A stretch of DNA of 64,000 bases from Sambucus nigra (lineage: Eukaryota; Streptophyta; Magnoliopsida; Dipsacales; Adoxaceae): contig OX422211.1 in the NCBI GenBank assembly GCA_949130495.1, forward strand, positions 633,859,217 through 633,923,216. Direction: 5' to 3'. Shown piece by piece: positions 45,525 through 58,814 of the stretch. The notes beneath the pieces are model-generated. The model was not told the DNA's origin, did not search any database, and saw nothing but the letters and a program-made list of their open reading frames with translations. The translations under genes and the position numbers were made by a program. Positions within the stretch are counted from its first letter, which is position 1, and the number at the start of each line of letters is the position of its first letter.

Positions 45525-47085
45525 AAAAGAGGTGTGGGTACTTCCCTCGAATATCTTCCTCTAGTTCCCAAGTTGATTCCTCGATATTGTGGTGTCCCCA
45601 CTAGACTCGGATCAAGGGCACCACTTTCGATCTTAGCCTACGTTCTCTGTGGTCTAGAATGGCAATTGATTGTTCCTCATATGAAATATCGAACTGTGAC
45701 TTGATATAATCTAATGGAACATGACAATGATCTCCTTCGCATCTTTTATACTCCTTTAAAGATAAAACGTGCAACACATCATGAATTTGTTGTAGGTGTT
45801 CCGGCAAAGCAAGCTGATATGCTACGGGGCCTACCTTTGCAATAATGGGAAAAGGGCCTACATAGCGTGGTGCTAGTTTGCCTTTCTTCACAAATTGCAT
45901 TACACCTTTCATCAGGGATACTCTCACTAAATCTTAATCCCCCACTTCCAATTCCACATGCCTCCGATTTGCATCGGCATATCTCTTGTGGAAATCATTT
46001 GGAATTCTTATGCAATTTTGAATAAGCTCAATCTTCGAAGAGATATCTTGGATCATTTCATGTCCAAGGAGTTTATTATCTCCTATTTCCATCCAATAAG
46101 CAGGTGATCGACACGGTTGGCCATACAAGGCCTCATACGGTGTCGTATCTATTATGAATTGGTTTGAATTATTGTATGCAAATTCGACCAATGGAAGGTA
46201 TTGTTCCTATCCTCCTTTAAAATCAAGTATGCACATACGAAGCATATCCTCCTACATTTGGTTAAATATTTCCGTTTGCCCATCAGTTTGTGGATGGTAT
46301 GATGTACTCAACCGCAATTCAGTCCCCATCGCCTCTTGAAAACTTTGCCAAAAATGGGATACAAAATTTTTGTCTCGATCTGAGACTATATTGATAGGCA
46401 CCGCATGAAGTTTCATAATTTTCGTAATGAAGAGCTGGGAGTAATGTGCCATATTGTAGTCCATCCATACCGGTAGGAAGTTTGCCGATTTGGTCAAATA
46501 ATCTACAATTACCCAAATAAAATCATGACCACTTTACGGCGTTGGCAATCCAGTGATAAAATCCATTGAGATACTCTCCCACTTCCACACCGGTATTTCT
46601 AACAGTTGCAATAATCCCGTCTGCCGCTAGTGGTCCACCTTCACCAATTGACAAGGGGCACAATGGGAGACAAATTCAAAAACATCCCTTTTCATTCCCG
46701 CCCACCAATACGGACGACACATATCTTGGTACATTTTATCCCCACCGGGGTGTACTGCAAATCTTGAACCATGGGATTCTGTCATGACAACACGTCTCAA
46801 GTCTCCTTCGTCCATAACTATAAGTCTTATGTGGAATCGTAGCCCACCCTCATAACTAATAGAGTAAGACTCTGCCCCCTCGATCAACAACTGATGTTCC
46901 CGATCTTGACAATCTTTATCGCCTCTTTGCGCTTTTACTACTCGCATCTCTATGGCAGGCGTAACGGTCAATACTGACATGCATGCTCTTGTTAAAGCAT
47001 CATCCTGGAAAAGTTCTTTCCATTTGGCTTTCCATACTTTCGATAGTTTCCCCACGGGTCTTCGACTCAGTGCGTCGGCTAACAC
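45525..47085 (-). pseudogene. integrase and chromodomain of element E
   Basis: Frame 47085-46627 has the integrase zinc region (PYWWAGMKRDV, CAPCQLVKVDH). Frame 46497-46252 has NIVSDRDKNF and DGQTEIFNQM (second D and E of the DDE triad). Frame 46191-45934 has VEFAYNNSNQFIIDTTPYEA. Frame 45927-45601 has the GPY-like module and chromodomain (AILDHRERRLRSKVVPLIRV), which continues EESTWE to about 45525. Stops and shifts separate these frames. Confidence 0.85.
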
Positions 47086-47480
47086 ATTAGACTTTCCTGG
47101 GTGGTAGTGAATATCGAATTGATAGTCCTTTACGAATTCTAACCACCAACGTTGTCACATATTTAGATCTTTTTGCAAGAACAAATATTATAACGACTTG
47201 TGGTCCGTGAAAAGACTAAATTTCTCACCCAGGAGGTAATGTCTCCATATCTTTAAGGCAAACACTACCCCGAAAAGCTCCAAATCATGCGTGGGATAAT
47301 TATTTTCATGGGGTTTTTACTTGGGAGATGCGTATGCAATGGAGCGATGCTCCTGTTGTAACACACCTCCCAATCCTTATAGGGATGTGTCCGTAAAGAC
47401 CAAGTAATCTACTCCTGATTTGGCAACACGAGTACAGGAGCAGAAGTCAACCTATCCTTTAGTTCATCAAAATCTAGATG
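47086..47480 (-). pseudogene. RNase H of element E
   Basis: Minus-strand sequence equivalent to 38881-39265 of D: pieces of the HEKN region and the FTDHK region are visible, but frameshifts cut them into short frames. Confidence 0.65.
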
Positions 47481-48390
47481 ACAGGAGTCATCCTAAACAA
47501 ATCGTACTCCTTTACGGGTCAAGTTCATTAAAGGCCCTATAATCTTGGACAAACCCTTAATGAAATGGCAGTAATATCCTGACAAACCCAAAAAACTACG
47601 GATCTCAGTTGGCATCGTGGGTTGATCTCATGCCCTCACTGCTGCAACCTTGTTCGGTTCTACGAAAATACCCTCGGCCGTCACAATATGACGCAATAAT
47701 TGCAATTCCTATAACCAGAAATCACACTTCTCGAACTTGGCATAAAGTTGATGATCCCGTAGGGTCTGCAGGACCAATCGCAAGTGTTCGACATGATCAA
47801 CTTTAGTCCGAGAATAGACTAGAATGTTGTTAATAAACATTATAACAAGCTGGTCTATGAAGTCCTAAAATAACCAATTCATAAGGTCCATAAAAACTGC
47901 AGGAGCATTGGTTAGCCTAAAAGGCATGACCAAAAACTTATAGGACCCATACCTGGTCAAGAATGCGGTTTTTGACACGTCCTGCTCTCGAATTCCCAGC
48001 TTATGGTACCGAGTTCTCAAATCTATTATAGAGAAGTACGATGCTCCTCTTAATTGATCAAACAAATTGGTCGATTCGACGTAAAGGGTATTTATTTATG
48101 ATGGTTACCTTATTCAATTCACGGTAGTAAATACATAACCAGAGGGAACCATCTCGCTTTCTTACAAAAAATACAGGGCCACCCATGGAAACGTTCTACG
48201 CCGAATGAAACCTTGTCCTAACAGTTGTTGAATTTGATCCTTTAACTCCCTCATTTCTAAAGGAGCCATACGGTAAGGAGTTCGCACAATCGGCCTGTTC
48301 CCGATGCTAAGTCAATTACGAACTCAATCTAACGGCTTGGAGGTAAGCCAGGGATTTCCTGAAAGACATCTTCAATTTATCTAACAACAG
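47481..48390 (-). pseudogene. reverse transcriptase of element E
   Basis: Frame 48065-47865 contains [20 protein letters not shown] and [15 protein letters not shown]. The catalytic box reads FINNIL (about 47841-47824), so both aspartates of F-I-D-D are lost. The finger region lies upstream to about 48390 in broken frames. Confidence 0.8.
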
Positions 48391-48499
48391 GAATAGAGTG
48401 TAAAGAAATAACTATTTCTTGTAAAGTTTCCTCCTCCATACAATACAAGTGCGTGTTCGAACCTCCCTCCGAAAGAGGCATAGCCACCAAAAACATTTC

Positions 48500-48802
48500 T
48501 TACCTCGGAATGGTGAAAACTATACTCCTCCCGTAACAATTTACCATGGATCGGCATTTTACTAGCCAGTCCATGCCCAAAATAACATCATACTCGACCT
48601 TGTCTAGGACGAGCAAATCGGCCTCAAAGCACAATCTACCAAGGTCTATTCCCACACCTTTACAAATAAAGAATATAAGCGAGCTATCTCCCATGGAAGA
48701 CTCCACACTAGTAAAAGTACTTTCGTCAGACTTAAACAAACCCGTTGAATGAGCAAAGTGCCTAGAGATAAATGAGTGTGTTGCGCCTGTGTTAAATAAC
48801 AC
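48500..48802 (-). pseudogene. protease of element E
   Basis: 100 codons with NTGATHSFIS in place of DTGATHSFIS (catalytic Asp to Asn), and YDVILGMDWLVKCRSM near the end. The fold is well kept, but the active site is lost. Confidence 0.85.
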
Positions 48803-49743
48803 CCGACCTACAAACCCATGAATGGGAAACTAACCCTCAATAGCTAGTGGTGCAGCCGGTGCTGGAGGAAACAAAGCATCCTGGATATTATACATATGCC
48901 CAAACTGAAGTTGTCCCTATTGCAATGGGACGACTGGAATAGGTGTTGGAGGTTGTTGATGTGCCTGCGGATTCTGAGGGACTTTAGGAAATTATCCCCC
49001 AATCAATTGTGGACAAGATCTCTTCATGTGACCCATTTCACTACACTAAAAACAACAGCCCGCATAATTCTCCAAATGCCGACCTTAATTATTATTCCAA
49101 AATGGCCCCGCACCTTGGCTCTGCTGGCCTCGATCTCCATTATTCCCTCTGCTCGCTTGTCCATGTTGGCCCAACTACCGCTGATGCTGAGCACCCTGAT
49201 TCGGCTGAAAACCACCCCCACCAAAATTGAAACCCCCAAAGTGTTATTTCTTAGCTGAGTCCCCTTGCTGGAGGTCCCGCTCTTTCTACTTATTCCCAGA
49301 CTACTGTGGTGGTGGTAGTTCTCCACCATCACTATTTCCCCCTTTCTTACTAGATTGACCAGAATCCCCTATCTTCTTACTCCCCTTCAAATGAAGGCGG
49401 TAATCCTAGCAATGAAGTAAGTCTGCATTCATCACATCGCTAAAAGTTTACAAAATAGGGTTCCCTAACAAGTGCTGCCTTATCCTCCAACTCAAACCCC
49501 CGATAAATTTTGAAACCCTTCTTTCTTCTGGGGTTACCTCATTCGGCATAAATTTTTCCAAACGAGTAATTCCTCTTCATATTCCGCCACTGATCGCTCC
49601 CCTTGAACAACATCCTGAAGCTTCCTCCTCATCTCCTTCTGGATTGCTGGAGGAAAATACTTTTGATAAAAAAAATCCAGAATTCCAAGATAGTCATAAT
49701 ATCCCTTTTTTCTAGAGTGGTCACCGACTCCCACCATTATAGA
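48803..49743 (-). pseudogene. gag of element E, second part
   Basis: Includes YQKYFPPAIQKEMRRKLQDV and QGERSVAEYEEELLVW (49737-49534), the Gag core, and a decayed zinc knuckle (SEMGHMKRSCPQ near 49010-49050). The first part is at 52884-53261, beyond solo LTR F. Confidence 0.8.
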
Positions 49744-50749
49744 GCTTCTGTGACACCCCGCCTAATTAAATACCGGGCGATCACTCCTTTATTAAATTAA
49801 ATCAAGGTGAACAGTTGGTTCATTCTCAGCATCACTGTTGATAAAAATAAATTTTTCCAATTTAACACCCTAAATAATTAAGCTAAGTGTCAAAAACATT
49901 TTTATACATAACTTTCCAAATTTTATTTAACGAAAAAGATTTATTTATTTAATAACAACATGCGATAAGTAAGAATCACACCACATTAAATTTTGCAACA
50001 TAAACCAATTAATAAAATACATTCGTCAATCGAATGTCAACATATGAAATCTAAAATCACATAACCAAACTGAATGAATCCCATAGTAACAACACTGAAA
50101 ATAACTGAAATACAAATGTCCCAATAATAATGAAGTAATGGAAAGGGCAACACATTCCCAATAGATGAGAATGCTAGAAGTGGAGTGAATAGAGGAAGCC
50201 GTCTATGCAAGTGACCTGCAACTCCCACCTAAGCTGTAGCATGTTCCTTTCAAGAGATCCTAAGCAAGACGCCCCTGTGGCTGGGCACCTGTAATACATA
50301 CATATATATACAAGAGAGAGATAGAGAAAAAGAAACGGGTCAAAGCCCGAAAGTGTGTTTGATTTAAAATACATTTAGCAAGTATTTAAATTGATACAGG
50401 CCAATGCAACAACATATTAGTGCGACACTCTCTTGAGAAATTCTCACCTCTCTTCTAATGTGCACACCTATCGTACTAACCTTCCCAATGGTCTATCTCA
50501 TCAAATAACACGCTATTCTTTCCCAATGGTTTAACTTCTCTTATGTTACTCGTAAGATTCAAAATTTAATGATTTAATTGTTTGAAGGTAATATTTCAAT
50601 TAGTAACCAAAGTTCTCATTTTAACTTTATAAATCAATAAAGTTTTCCAGTGTCATATTATACTTTCACAAAACAAGTATTTACAATTTGAGTCATCACC
50701 CATGTCCTACATAACAAATCACAGTAGGTAGTTCCAGATTTCAGAATTT

Positions 50750-50752
<3 letters not shown>

Positions 50753-50830
<78 letters not shown>
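50753..50830. repeat. (AT)n microsatellite in solo LTR F
   Basis: About 78 bases of AT, at a position comparable to the tracts in B and C. Confidence 0.95.
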
Positions 50831-50832
<2 letters not shown>

Positions 50833-51722
50833 TATAACAGCACCCCAAATAAAACTATGGTGCGGGCATACTCTACTCTCCAACCCCATATCACTCACAT
50901 TAAGGGGAATACAAATTCGGAATCACTCTCGAATTGTATTAACATATATTCAAACAAAATTGAGACGAAGTATAGATTCCAAGTCTCGTAGGATCGTCTG
51001 AACTATCACTGCGATAGTCTGTACCAAGGATATCTGTACACAAACAAGATGAGGCGAAGAAAAGACTCCAAGTCTCTAAGAGGATGGCACATGCCTGCGT
51101 CTCTTAGGACCGTCTGAACTATCAAATCACTAGCCTGTACCAAGGATATCTATCTTCTAGGGTACAAGTCAATATCCCCCATAAAGGTCCCATCGAGATA
51201 AGACTTGTCCCAGCGCGGTAACCTCAGGGATAGCAAGTAGCGTGTGCATGATTTTCACACATAGATAGTATATGCACACACAACCATATAACTATACTAA
51301 CATTACCATATCAATATTAGGTAAATTCTCAATTCCCAATATTACGACATTTCCATATTATCATATTATTAGTATCGCGTATAAGGGTTCGTCTCTAACC
51401 TTAACTCGAAGGGTTTTCTCACTTATTATATGACACTCGTGGACTCTATCCTTCCAAGTAGAAAATTCAGTAGGTATACCTCTATTCACTATCGTAACTA
51501 TTCGCCGTAATATCTCACTTGGAATACGTAGTTTCATTGTTCATTATATAATTATCCCAAAAACAAGATCCTCGTCTTATAATAAAGTTCCCAACACTTA
51601 TTCATATGTCCTACTGGTCTTTCCTATCTCCCAAAACATTTCATTAAGAATACCCAAGAATTATTACACGATAAATTTAATTAACTAAGTAAACAAGGGA
51701 AATAAGAGTCTGCCAGGAGGGG

Positions 51723-51759
51723 TCGATCGATCGAAGCTTGGGGCTCGATCGATCGATCA
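51723..51759. repeat. paired TCGATCGATCGA palindromes in solo LTR F
   Basis: Two copies of TCGATCGATCGA, 51723-51734 and 51745-51756, starting 22 bases apart. The place in the LTR (about 1.1 kb from the LTR start) is comparable with the arrays of C, D and E. Confidence 0.85.
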
Positions 51760-52883
51760 AGCAGGTCTGCGAAAAATTCTGCAGAATGCAGTTACGGGTT
51801 TCATCACCAAAATTACACCAAATCCATATTTTCAAGTTCCAATCGTCCCAGAATTCTACTACTAACATTATAACAATATACTAGATGATTCTAACGTAAG
51901 GCATGTACATATACATCATTTAAACATGGATTTCCAACCTAAAATTATATCCAATTATCAAGAACCCTAGAATTTTCTTAAACAGATTTCTAACCAATCT
52001 TTCTCCAAAATTTCTTTCTTATGATCATCAAAATTTCGTGGTTTATTTCCTCTACATGGCAAGGGTTTTAGAATCAACATATAAATCAATACTACATGGA
52101 TTCTCTTATCATAAATTGGGTTTTCTTCCATAGTTTTCATCACAAATCATTCCTAAACTAATATGAAGATTGCACCAACGAAAATAGCATGTTAAACACT
52201 TGCCTGGGATTTTTGGTATTCTGATTCACGGCTGATTTTGGTATGACTGCGTTCCTCGTCTCGCGATCTACGTGGTGGTGGTGGTGGCGGTGCAAACCGG
52301 TGACTTTTTGACCTTTTTTACCTTGGAGCTCTCTCCTCTCTTCTCCAATGGCCGTCACTTGATTTCTGAATGTTCTAACCCTAAAAGACTAACCAAAAAG
52401 GCTGATATAGGTTGCTGAATTTCGTGGGTTTAATTACCCAAAAAGGTGAAATGACTAAATTGCCCTCCCGGGGTACCAATTAGGCCTAAAAATGCCCCGA
52501 GACCCAAACTAAACCCCCGGGTACACTTTTTCGACTATCTCGACCCTTCCGGATGCGTCGGCGCACTCAAAATGACCATACGAATAACTTATAAAATATT
52601 CACTTTTTATTTAACAAAAATTAGTCCTGACGTGACACGGGCACGTCCCGACTTAAATTTCCGAAGTAGTCATTTAATTCACTCATGACATTCAATATAG
52701 CCAATATAATATATTACTTTGCTCATAAGTAATATTCAACAAGTTTCCCATAATTACTAACTCTCTTCACGTTAATAATTATAACATAATTAATTTCCAG
52801 ATTTTTATTAAATAATTAACTCACATTAAATTTAATAAATCCCCAAATTAATATAGCATAAAAATACGGGGTATTACAGCTTC

Positions 52884-53261
52884 TCCCACCAATTTAAAAG
52901 TGGCGAGAATCTATTTTCTCTCCTCACTACATTCCACCATTTGAAGATGGCGTTGAATATCTCTCCTTCATTGATTTTCCACAATCACATCAGCGCCTCC
53001 CTGAAATTACGTAGGGTGACCCTTCAGGAAGGATTCCCTAACTCTTTTCCACGCGGAGGGTCCCGTATGGGCTTGAGCCACCGGCGCTTTCGATTGTTGA
53101 GCTTGTGGGAATTGTTTCACCATAGCGATCATTGCATCATTCACCGCTTGGGCTACAATATTATCCACCTCCATCGCATTCATAGTCCCTTACGGTGGTG
53201 GATGATCTACATCCTCTGCAACTCGATTTACCCTTGACGGGAGACCTTATCTAGGTGGCAT
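52884..53261 (-). pseudogene. gag of element E, first part
   Basis: Begins ATGCCACCTAG at 53261; a stop follows after four codons. Recognisable pieces: VNRVAEDVDHPPP, MNAMEVDNIVAQAVNDAMI and GPSAWKRVRESFLKGHPT. Cut by solo LTR F at the codons that read EKLx in related copies. Confidence 0.75.
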
Positions 53262-53424
53262 CTGAGATAAAAAGCAACTGAATCAATATACAGTTAAAAT
53301 AATTCATCCTTACGGGAAAAATCATAAATGTCAATAAATAAAATAGTCCTAATACATGGGCTCTATATCAAACAACGCTACGGTAGAATGTGATAAGTCC
53401 GCATAGATCCAAATTACTCTAGAA

Positions 53425-53442
53425 CCTGATGATTTGATACCA
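53425..53442 (-). promoter_or_regulatory. primer-binding site of element E (initiator Met tRNA, mutated)
   Basis: On the minus strand TGGTATCAAATCATCAGG, two bases after the LTR end; two changes from TGGTATCAGAGC. Confidence 0.8.
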
Positions 53443-53444
53443 TT

Positions 53445-56054
53445 TGTGACACCACACTTATTAAAATAAGAGGTGGGCAACCCTCTATTCTAATAAAAAT
53501 AGAAATCTTAAATGGTCCATTCTTAGCATTACTATCGCATAATAATAGTACGAGACAACCACCAAATATCTGAAAATTGATGTCTTATATAATTTTGCAA
53601 ATCTAATAAAAACAATCTCGATAATACAATTTATGACCGAAGGTGGATATATATAAACATCAAATAGTTTGATAACGATTTTATAAAACATAATCGAATA
53701 ACATGTTGGTTAACAGACTAATACAAAAGGTTACCCCAAGTATTACAGTAAAGATGAATAATAAACTAGGGTAACACGTCCGAATACACAGACGGATCAT
53801 AACTAGAATATCCAAAAGATTGATGTGTCTAATACAAAAATCCTACAACATCCGCAAAATGCCGTAGCTCCTTAACACTGGAAAGGAAGATCAAAGTGGG
53901 CGCACTGAATATAATAAGAACCACACAAGAAAGAGAAATATAAATGGGTCAGGGCCTGATTTGATATGATATACATGTGAATAAAATGCATCACAGTTAT
54001 GAATGTTAAATATCATAAACAAGTTAAGTTCTCTCTTCATTATAAGAACCATCATCACCTCTCTTCTAAGTGCACATCCTAGCGCAATAGCATTCCATTT
54101 AAGTTGAACTACCCATCTCATTAAGAGGAGTAACCTAACTATATTCAATATGCTTAATTTGACAATTCGTAAACTATATTTTCCCAAGTCAATTAGTCAT
54201 TGGGGATCATATGAAATTAAAGTTAGTTCATAGGTTTATTAAATCATTCATAGGAAATACCATTTCTGTCAGAGCAATTATAATCATAATATTACGGTTC
54301 TAAGACCATCCTTCTGGGAGTCATCCCACTGGATACGCCCCTAAATGCTATCATCCTCTAGGTCCTATAATCAAGACCACCAGGGTATCCTAAATCTCAA
54401 CGCATGGGAAGCAGCCATATACCTTCGATAGTGAGAATAACCATACCCAAAATTACCTCACTTCAAATAAAATAATCAATAATGTAACAACCCGTACCAT
54501 GGCCTGAGGACTATATTCTCCCTGCATCATTAGCCAAGGGATTCACCTCTTTCGCGTAACTTCCCTTATGATAGTATTTAGAGAGGTATGTATAAATGTG
54601 CCATAGTCACAAGATATAATGAATAAATAATACGATTCTTATTTCTGAAACCATATGCATAACAATCTAGGTTGCAAGGAATAAATACTCTCCTGCTAGC
54701 CCCTGTAAGTCCAAAACGATACTACCCGACTCTACCCTAGGCCTAGACTCAATTACTAGATGACATGAGACATTGGGATCTATTAAATAGTCCCCGAAAT
54801 AAGGTCGGATACCCCCTTACTAACCTATGGTATTAATCCCTCTTGTGAGACCCTAATACTCTTTAATACATCAAATGAGAAGGTTCCTAAGTCTCAAACC
54901 TAAGAGAAAAGGAATAGAAACCAACTTAGAAAATTTCAAGAAACAACAGGATTTTTTAATCGATTCGCCTATGGCCGAATCGATTCGCCCCTCGAAAGCA
55001 AATCGATTCGCACAAAAAGTGAATCGATTCGGCTGAGAATACCAACCATCTGTCTAAGCCTGAATCGATTTGGCCTTAACCCAAATTGATTCAGTTCCTC
55101 AGACCTGTAGCCTCTATCTTAGCAAATCTATTTGTTAAGGAGGGCGAATCGATTCTCCCTGGTCGGGATGCCCAGTTGTGGCTATGGGTTGATGATAACC
55201 CTAAATTCCCAAAACCTATTTTCTTCTATCTAACCCAACATCATCATCTCATAACTTCTCTAAATCACTTATTCAAGTTAACCTACTAGAAGAGACCATT
55301 TAAAATAAGTCTAGATCATATAACTTAGGATTTAACCAACAAAATCATCAAACTACGTTAATGGTTCAAACTCAAGAACACTAACTATATATACAAATTA
55401 TTCACACCCAATCATACATTTATGCAAGTTAGAAACTTGCCTCAAGATTGTAACCTCAGAGTGTCTTCTCGTTGCAATGATTCCAAGCCCAAATCACCAA
55501 ACTTTCTCTTTTCTCTTCTTTCTCTCAAGCTCTCCCTTCTCTCTAACTTTCTAGGTTTAAAGACACAAATGAGTAATGAATGCTCTTGCAAGAGTTAAAT
55601 GCCCAAATATATTAAGTTCAACATTAAATTCTACTACATACTTAAAATGACTCGTAACATCATATATAAGTTATAACTAGTCAAAAGTACCCTGAAACCT
55701 AAAAACACACCTAACACTTATTTTGACTATCTCAACCATTCCCGGACTAACTGTGCTCTCTAAACTGGCATCCAGGATATCGTTTATTATTTCTTTTTCC
55801 AACGTCATATCAACTTTCTAATAACAATCCGGTTGGAATATAAATCAAATTCGTCGCTCAAAACATAACGACGTAATATAGCATAATATTACACTATTTA
55901 CATTCACGTAACAGCATACATGCAATACTCAGTAAATATTAACTCTTAAATTACATCAATTAATACTTACTTCAATTTCCTTTATTTTATATGACTAGCT
56001 GACATGGAAATTTTATATAAAAAAAATAATTACTCAAAAGTAAGGGGCATTACA
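53445..56054 (-). repeat. 5' LTR of element E
   Basis: 2610 bases; minus-strand start TGTAATGCCCC and end GTGTGGTGTCACA. It matches the 3' LTR without the hAT insertion. It carries the palindrome array at 54957-55155. Confidence 0.9.
54957..55155. repeat. phased palindrome array, core AATCGATT, in the 5' LTR of E
   Basis: Eight cores start at 54958, 54978, 55001, 55022, 55063, 55084, 55125 and 55147. Spacings are 20, 23, 21, 41, 21, 41 and 22, matching the 3' LTR copy. Confidence 0.9.
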
Positions 56055-57997
56055 TTATTAAACTTGTAAAACTTTATGATTGTGTTGAATAACTTGTATA
56101 AATGGTCAGTGTTCATGAGTTTAAACCATTTAGGGATTTTGGTGATTTTGTTGTCTAAATCCTCATGTATATGATATATAAATGATTTGAGTGGTATATA
56201 TTAATGGGTTATCATGCAGAAGTGATTTTTGGATGATGTTGGTTGATGGCAGTTGGATTAGGTCCGTCCCGAGCGAATCGATCCGATAAAATGGTAGGCT
56301 ACAGGTCTGAGGTAGCGAGTCAATTCGGGGTAGATTGAATCGATTCAGCAAACTATCATCTTTACATAAACCTTGGTTCTCACATTCTGGTGAATCGAGT
56401 CACTTCCAAGGCGAATCGATTCGAAAATCCTGCTGTTTTAAAAGATTTTTCCAGCTTTGATTTAAATCCATTTCTCTTGGGTTTAAAGCTTAGGAACCTT
56501 ATTGTATCATGGGTTGTAGATGTATATAATCTTATATAAGGATATTCATACCCTAGGATAGTAAGGGGCATTCGGGCATATTTCGAGGATTAGATACGAG
56601 AGTATAATACCTCATGTGGTTAAGTAAACGATTGTAAGATTGGGGTATAGTCTGATTGTGTCGTTTTGGACCTTATAGCCTAAATTCATTACATATATAT
56701 ATATATATGCTTTCGGATGTGAGAATTGTATATGTAATTAAGATATATCTTGTGATTATGGTATATATATGCACATACCTATCTAAATCCTATCATAAGG
56801 GAAGTTCCGCGAAAGAGGTGTAAATCCCTCTGGCTAGTGAATGCAGAGAGAGTGTAGTCCTCTGGCCATAGCACTAGTTGTTACATTGTGTGATTATTTT
56901 ATTCGAAGTGAAGTAATTTTAGGTATGGTTACGTCTCACTATCGAAGGTATATGGTCGTTTCGCATGCCTTGTGATTTAAGATTACCCAAACAGCGAGAT
57001 ATCGACTGTGGTACCCAAGTGGTCATTATGATGGGCCCTGGAAAATGATAGCAATTAGGGATGAATCCAATGGGGTGACTCCCGAAAGGATGGTCTTAGA
57101 ACTATTATTGTATGAACATAATTGTTCTCACTAAAATTGTATTTTAATGAGAAGGATTAAATGGAATTGCAAACCAACTCTAATCATATGTGATCCTCTG
57201 GGATTAAATGACTTTTGAGGTTAAATAAATGAGAAAATTGGTAAACTAGGAATTTTGTACATAGTTAATGTTATGCGAATCAGCTCGATAGATAGTTAGG
57301 TCATCCTTACTAATAGTCGGGTAACTTAACTTAAAGTAAAATGTACGCGGAAGGTTGTGCACTTTAGAGGAGGGGTGAGCATAATTTCTTAAGTGAAGAG
57401 AGAATCTAAACTGTTTATGAAATCTTGCATTCATAGCTTTTATGCATCTTATTCACTTGTAAATCATATCAAACTGGGCCCTGACCCGTTTATGCTTTGT
57501 TCTCCCTGTGTGGTTCTTGTTATGTTCAGGTGTTCCTCCATAAGGTCGCCCGTTCTGACCTTCCCTTCCAGTGTTATGGGAGCTACAACATACTACGGAT
57601 GTTGTAGGTATTTTGTACTAGACACATCAAATTCTTTTTGTGATATTCTAGTTATGATTCATCAGTTATATTCGGGCGTGTTTCCCAAGCTTATTACTCA
57701 TAGTTACTGTTATACTTGGCGTGGCCCTTTTTATATCAGTCTGGTAACCGATAGCTTATTCGGTTATGTTTTGTAGTAATGCTATCAACTGTTAGTTGTA
57801 TATATTAACCTTTTGTTATGTTAAGTGGTTGACTGAAATTTTTTTTCTTATAAACTTGACATCTATTTTTAAAATATTGGGTGGTTGTCTCGTGTTATAT
57901 TTATGCGACAGTGATGCTAAGAATTGACCATTTAAGATTCCTATTTTATTGGAGTAGCGGGATGGACACCTCTTGTTTTAATAAGCGGGGTGTCACA
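56055..57997 (+). repeat. 3' LTR of element D, right part
   Basis: Starts with TSD TTATT and matches 34045-36105, including a reduced palindrome array near 56274-56424. It ends AAGCGGGGTGTCACA, followed by TSD TGATT. Confidence 0.88.
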
Positions 57998-58528
57998 TGA
58001 TTCGGTCTGACTTTCAGTGAGGAACTATGAAGGCTTCCCTTGCGTTTGTGTTTTGTTTTTTATTAGACCGGTTTGAGATTCCAATCGGTAGTGCCCAGGA
58101 TGATTTGTGTATTCCCTATAAGATGGCAGCATTCTAGAGACTGCATCCATTGAGTTATAGCTCTGAGGGATGGTTATTATACTTATATAGTGTGTCATAT
58201 ATAAGTGTGGATATTATTGATGTGTATAGTATATTGTAAATATATATGAAGATGTGAAAAGGTATATAATACTTTATTAATTATGAGAATAAAACATGAG
58301 ATTACAACTAATTTACAGAATATATTGCATGAAATTACAAATAGTAGATAAATTTAGAAGCCGTGGAAAGAAAACTTATAATTACAAGATAAATTTACAA
58401 CTATTGCTATTGTGCTTGGCCGAAAACTTGATCGAAAAAGTGGAATTCTATTTGAGGTTTGAGAGAGGTGGGAATGATATTTCCTCAAGCTTCTATAAAT
58501 CCCCCCCTTCTTATTAAGGAGAGACTTC

Positions 58529-58538
58529 CTTTATATAG
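58529..58538 (-). promoter_or_regulatory. TATA box of the pararetrovirus-like promoter
   Basis: TATATAAAGG on the minus strand, with GGAAGTCTCTCCTT downstream, similar in layout to caulimovirus transcript promoters. Confidence 0.4.
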
Positions 58539-58814
58539 GGAGAGAAAGATTTCGGACGTAAAAATTTTCTTCATTTGAAGAAAGTAAAAGATAAGAAAAA
58601 GAAGAAGAAAGAGACGTTTTTGTCTTCTGATTAATATTTCAAAGAGTCTTGTGCATCTTTAATCATCCATTCAATTGTTGTCTCTGTTGCTTCAGCACTT
58701 GCGTCATCTGGCTTGTCCGTTTTTCCTGGCGTCATTGCTTGCGTTGTCTTATTTGTCCATTTTTTGTTGGCATCAGTGAGTCGTTAGTTGTTGTCATAAC
58801 TATTTCTTTTGCTT

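Larger units (their letters stand above)
49749..52878 (-). mobile_element. Solo LTR F inserted in the gag of E
   Basis: 3130 bases with minus-strand ends TGTAATACCCCG and GGGGTGTCACA, and a perfect TSD GCTTC (49744-49748 and 52879-52883). No interior or second LTR is present, so it formed by LTR-LTR recombination. It is close to the LTR of B (shared string CGAGATAGTCGAAAAAG). It contains an (AT)n tract at 50753-50830. Confidence 0.9.
41497..56054 (-). mobile_element. Element E: Tekay-type chromovirus, reverse orientation, in the 3' LTR of D
   Basis: On the minus strand: 5' LTR 56054-53445, interior 53444-45473, 3' LTR 45472-41497. TSD is TTTTT (41492-41496) and TTATT (56055-56059); the 5' LTR of D reads TTATT here, so the left copy mutated. 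E belongs to the same family as D (matching coding regions, LTRs and palindrome array). It contains solo LTR F in gag and a hAT derivative in its 3' LTR. Confidence 0.88.
33413..57997 (+). mobile_element. Element D: Tekay-type chromovirus in the 3' LTR of C
   Basis: 5' LTR 33413-36105, interior 36106-40878, 3' LTR 40879-41496 plus 56055-57997. Perfect 5-bp TSD TGATT (33408-33412 and 57998-58002). The first bases read TTTAATACCCC instead of TGTAATACCCC, a change in the terminal TG. All expected domains (Gag, protease, RT, RNase H, integrase, chromodomain) can be traced. Chromodomain after integrase places it in the chromoviruses; the LTR type and primer site fit the Tekay/Del clade. Confidence 0.9.

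Noticed and set aside
45513..45704. Plus-strand frames in element E (for example 45513, 46566, 48896)
   Set aside because: Shadows of minus-strand integrase, protease and gag.
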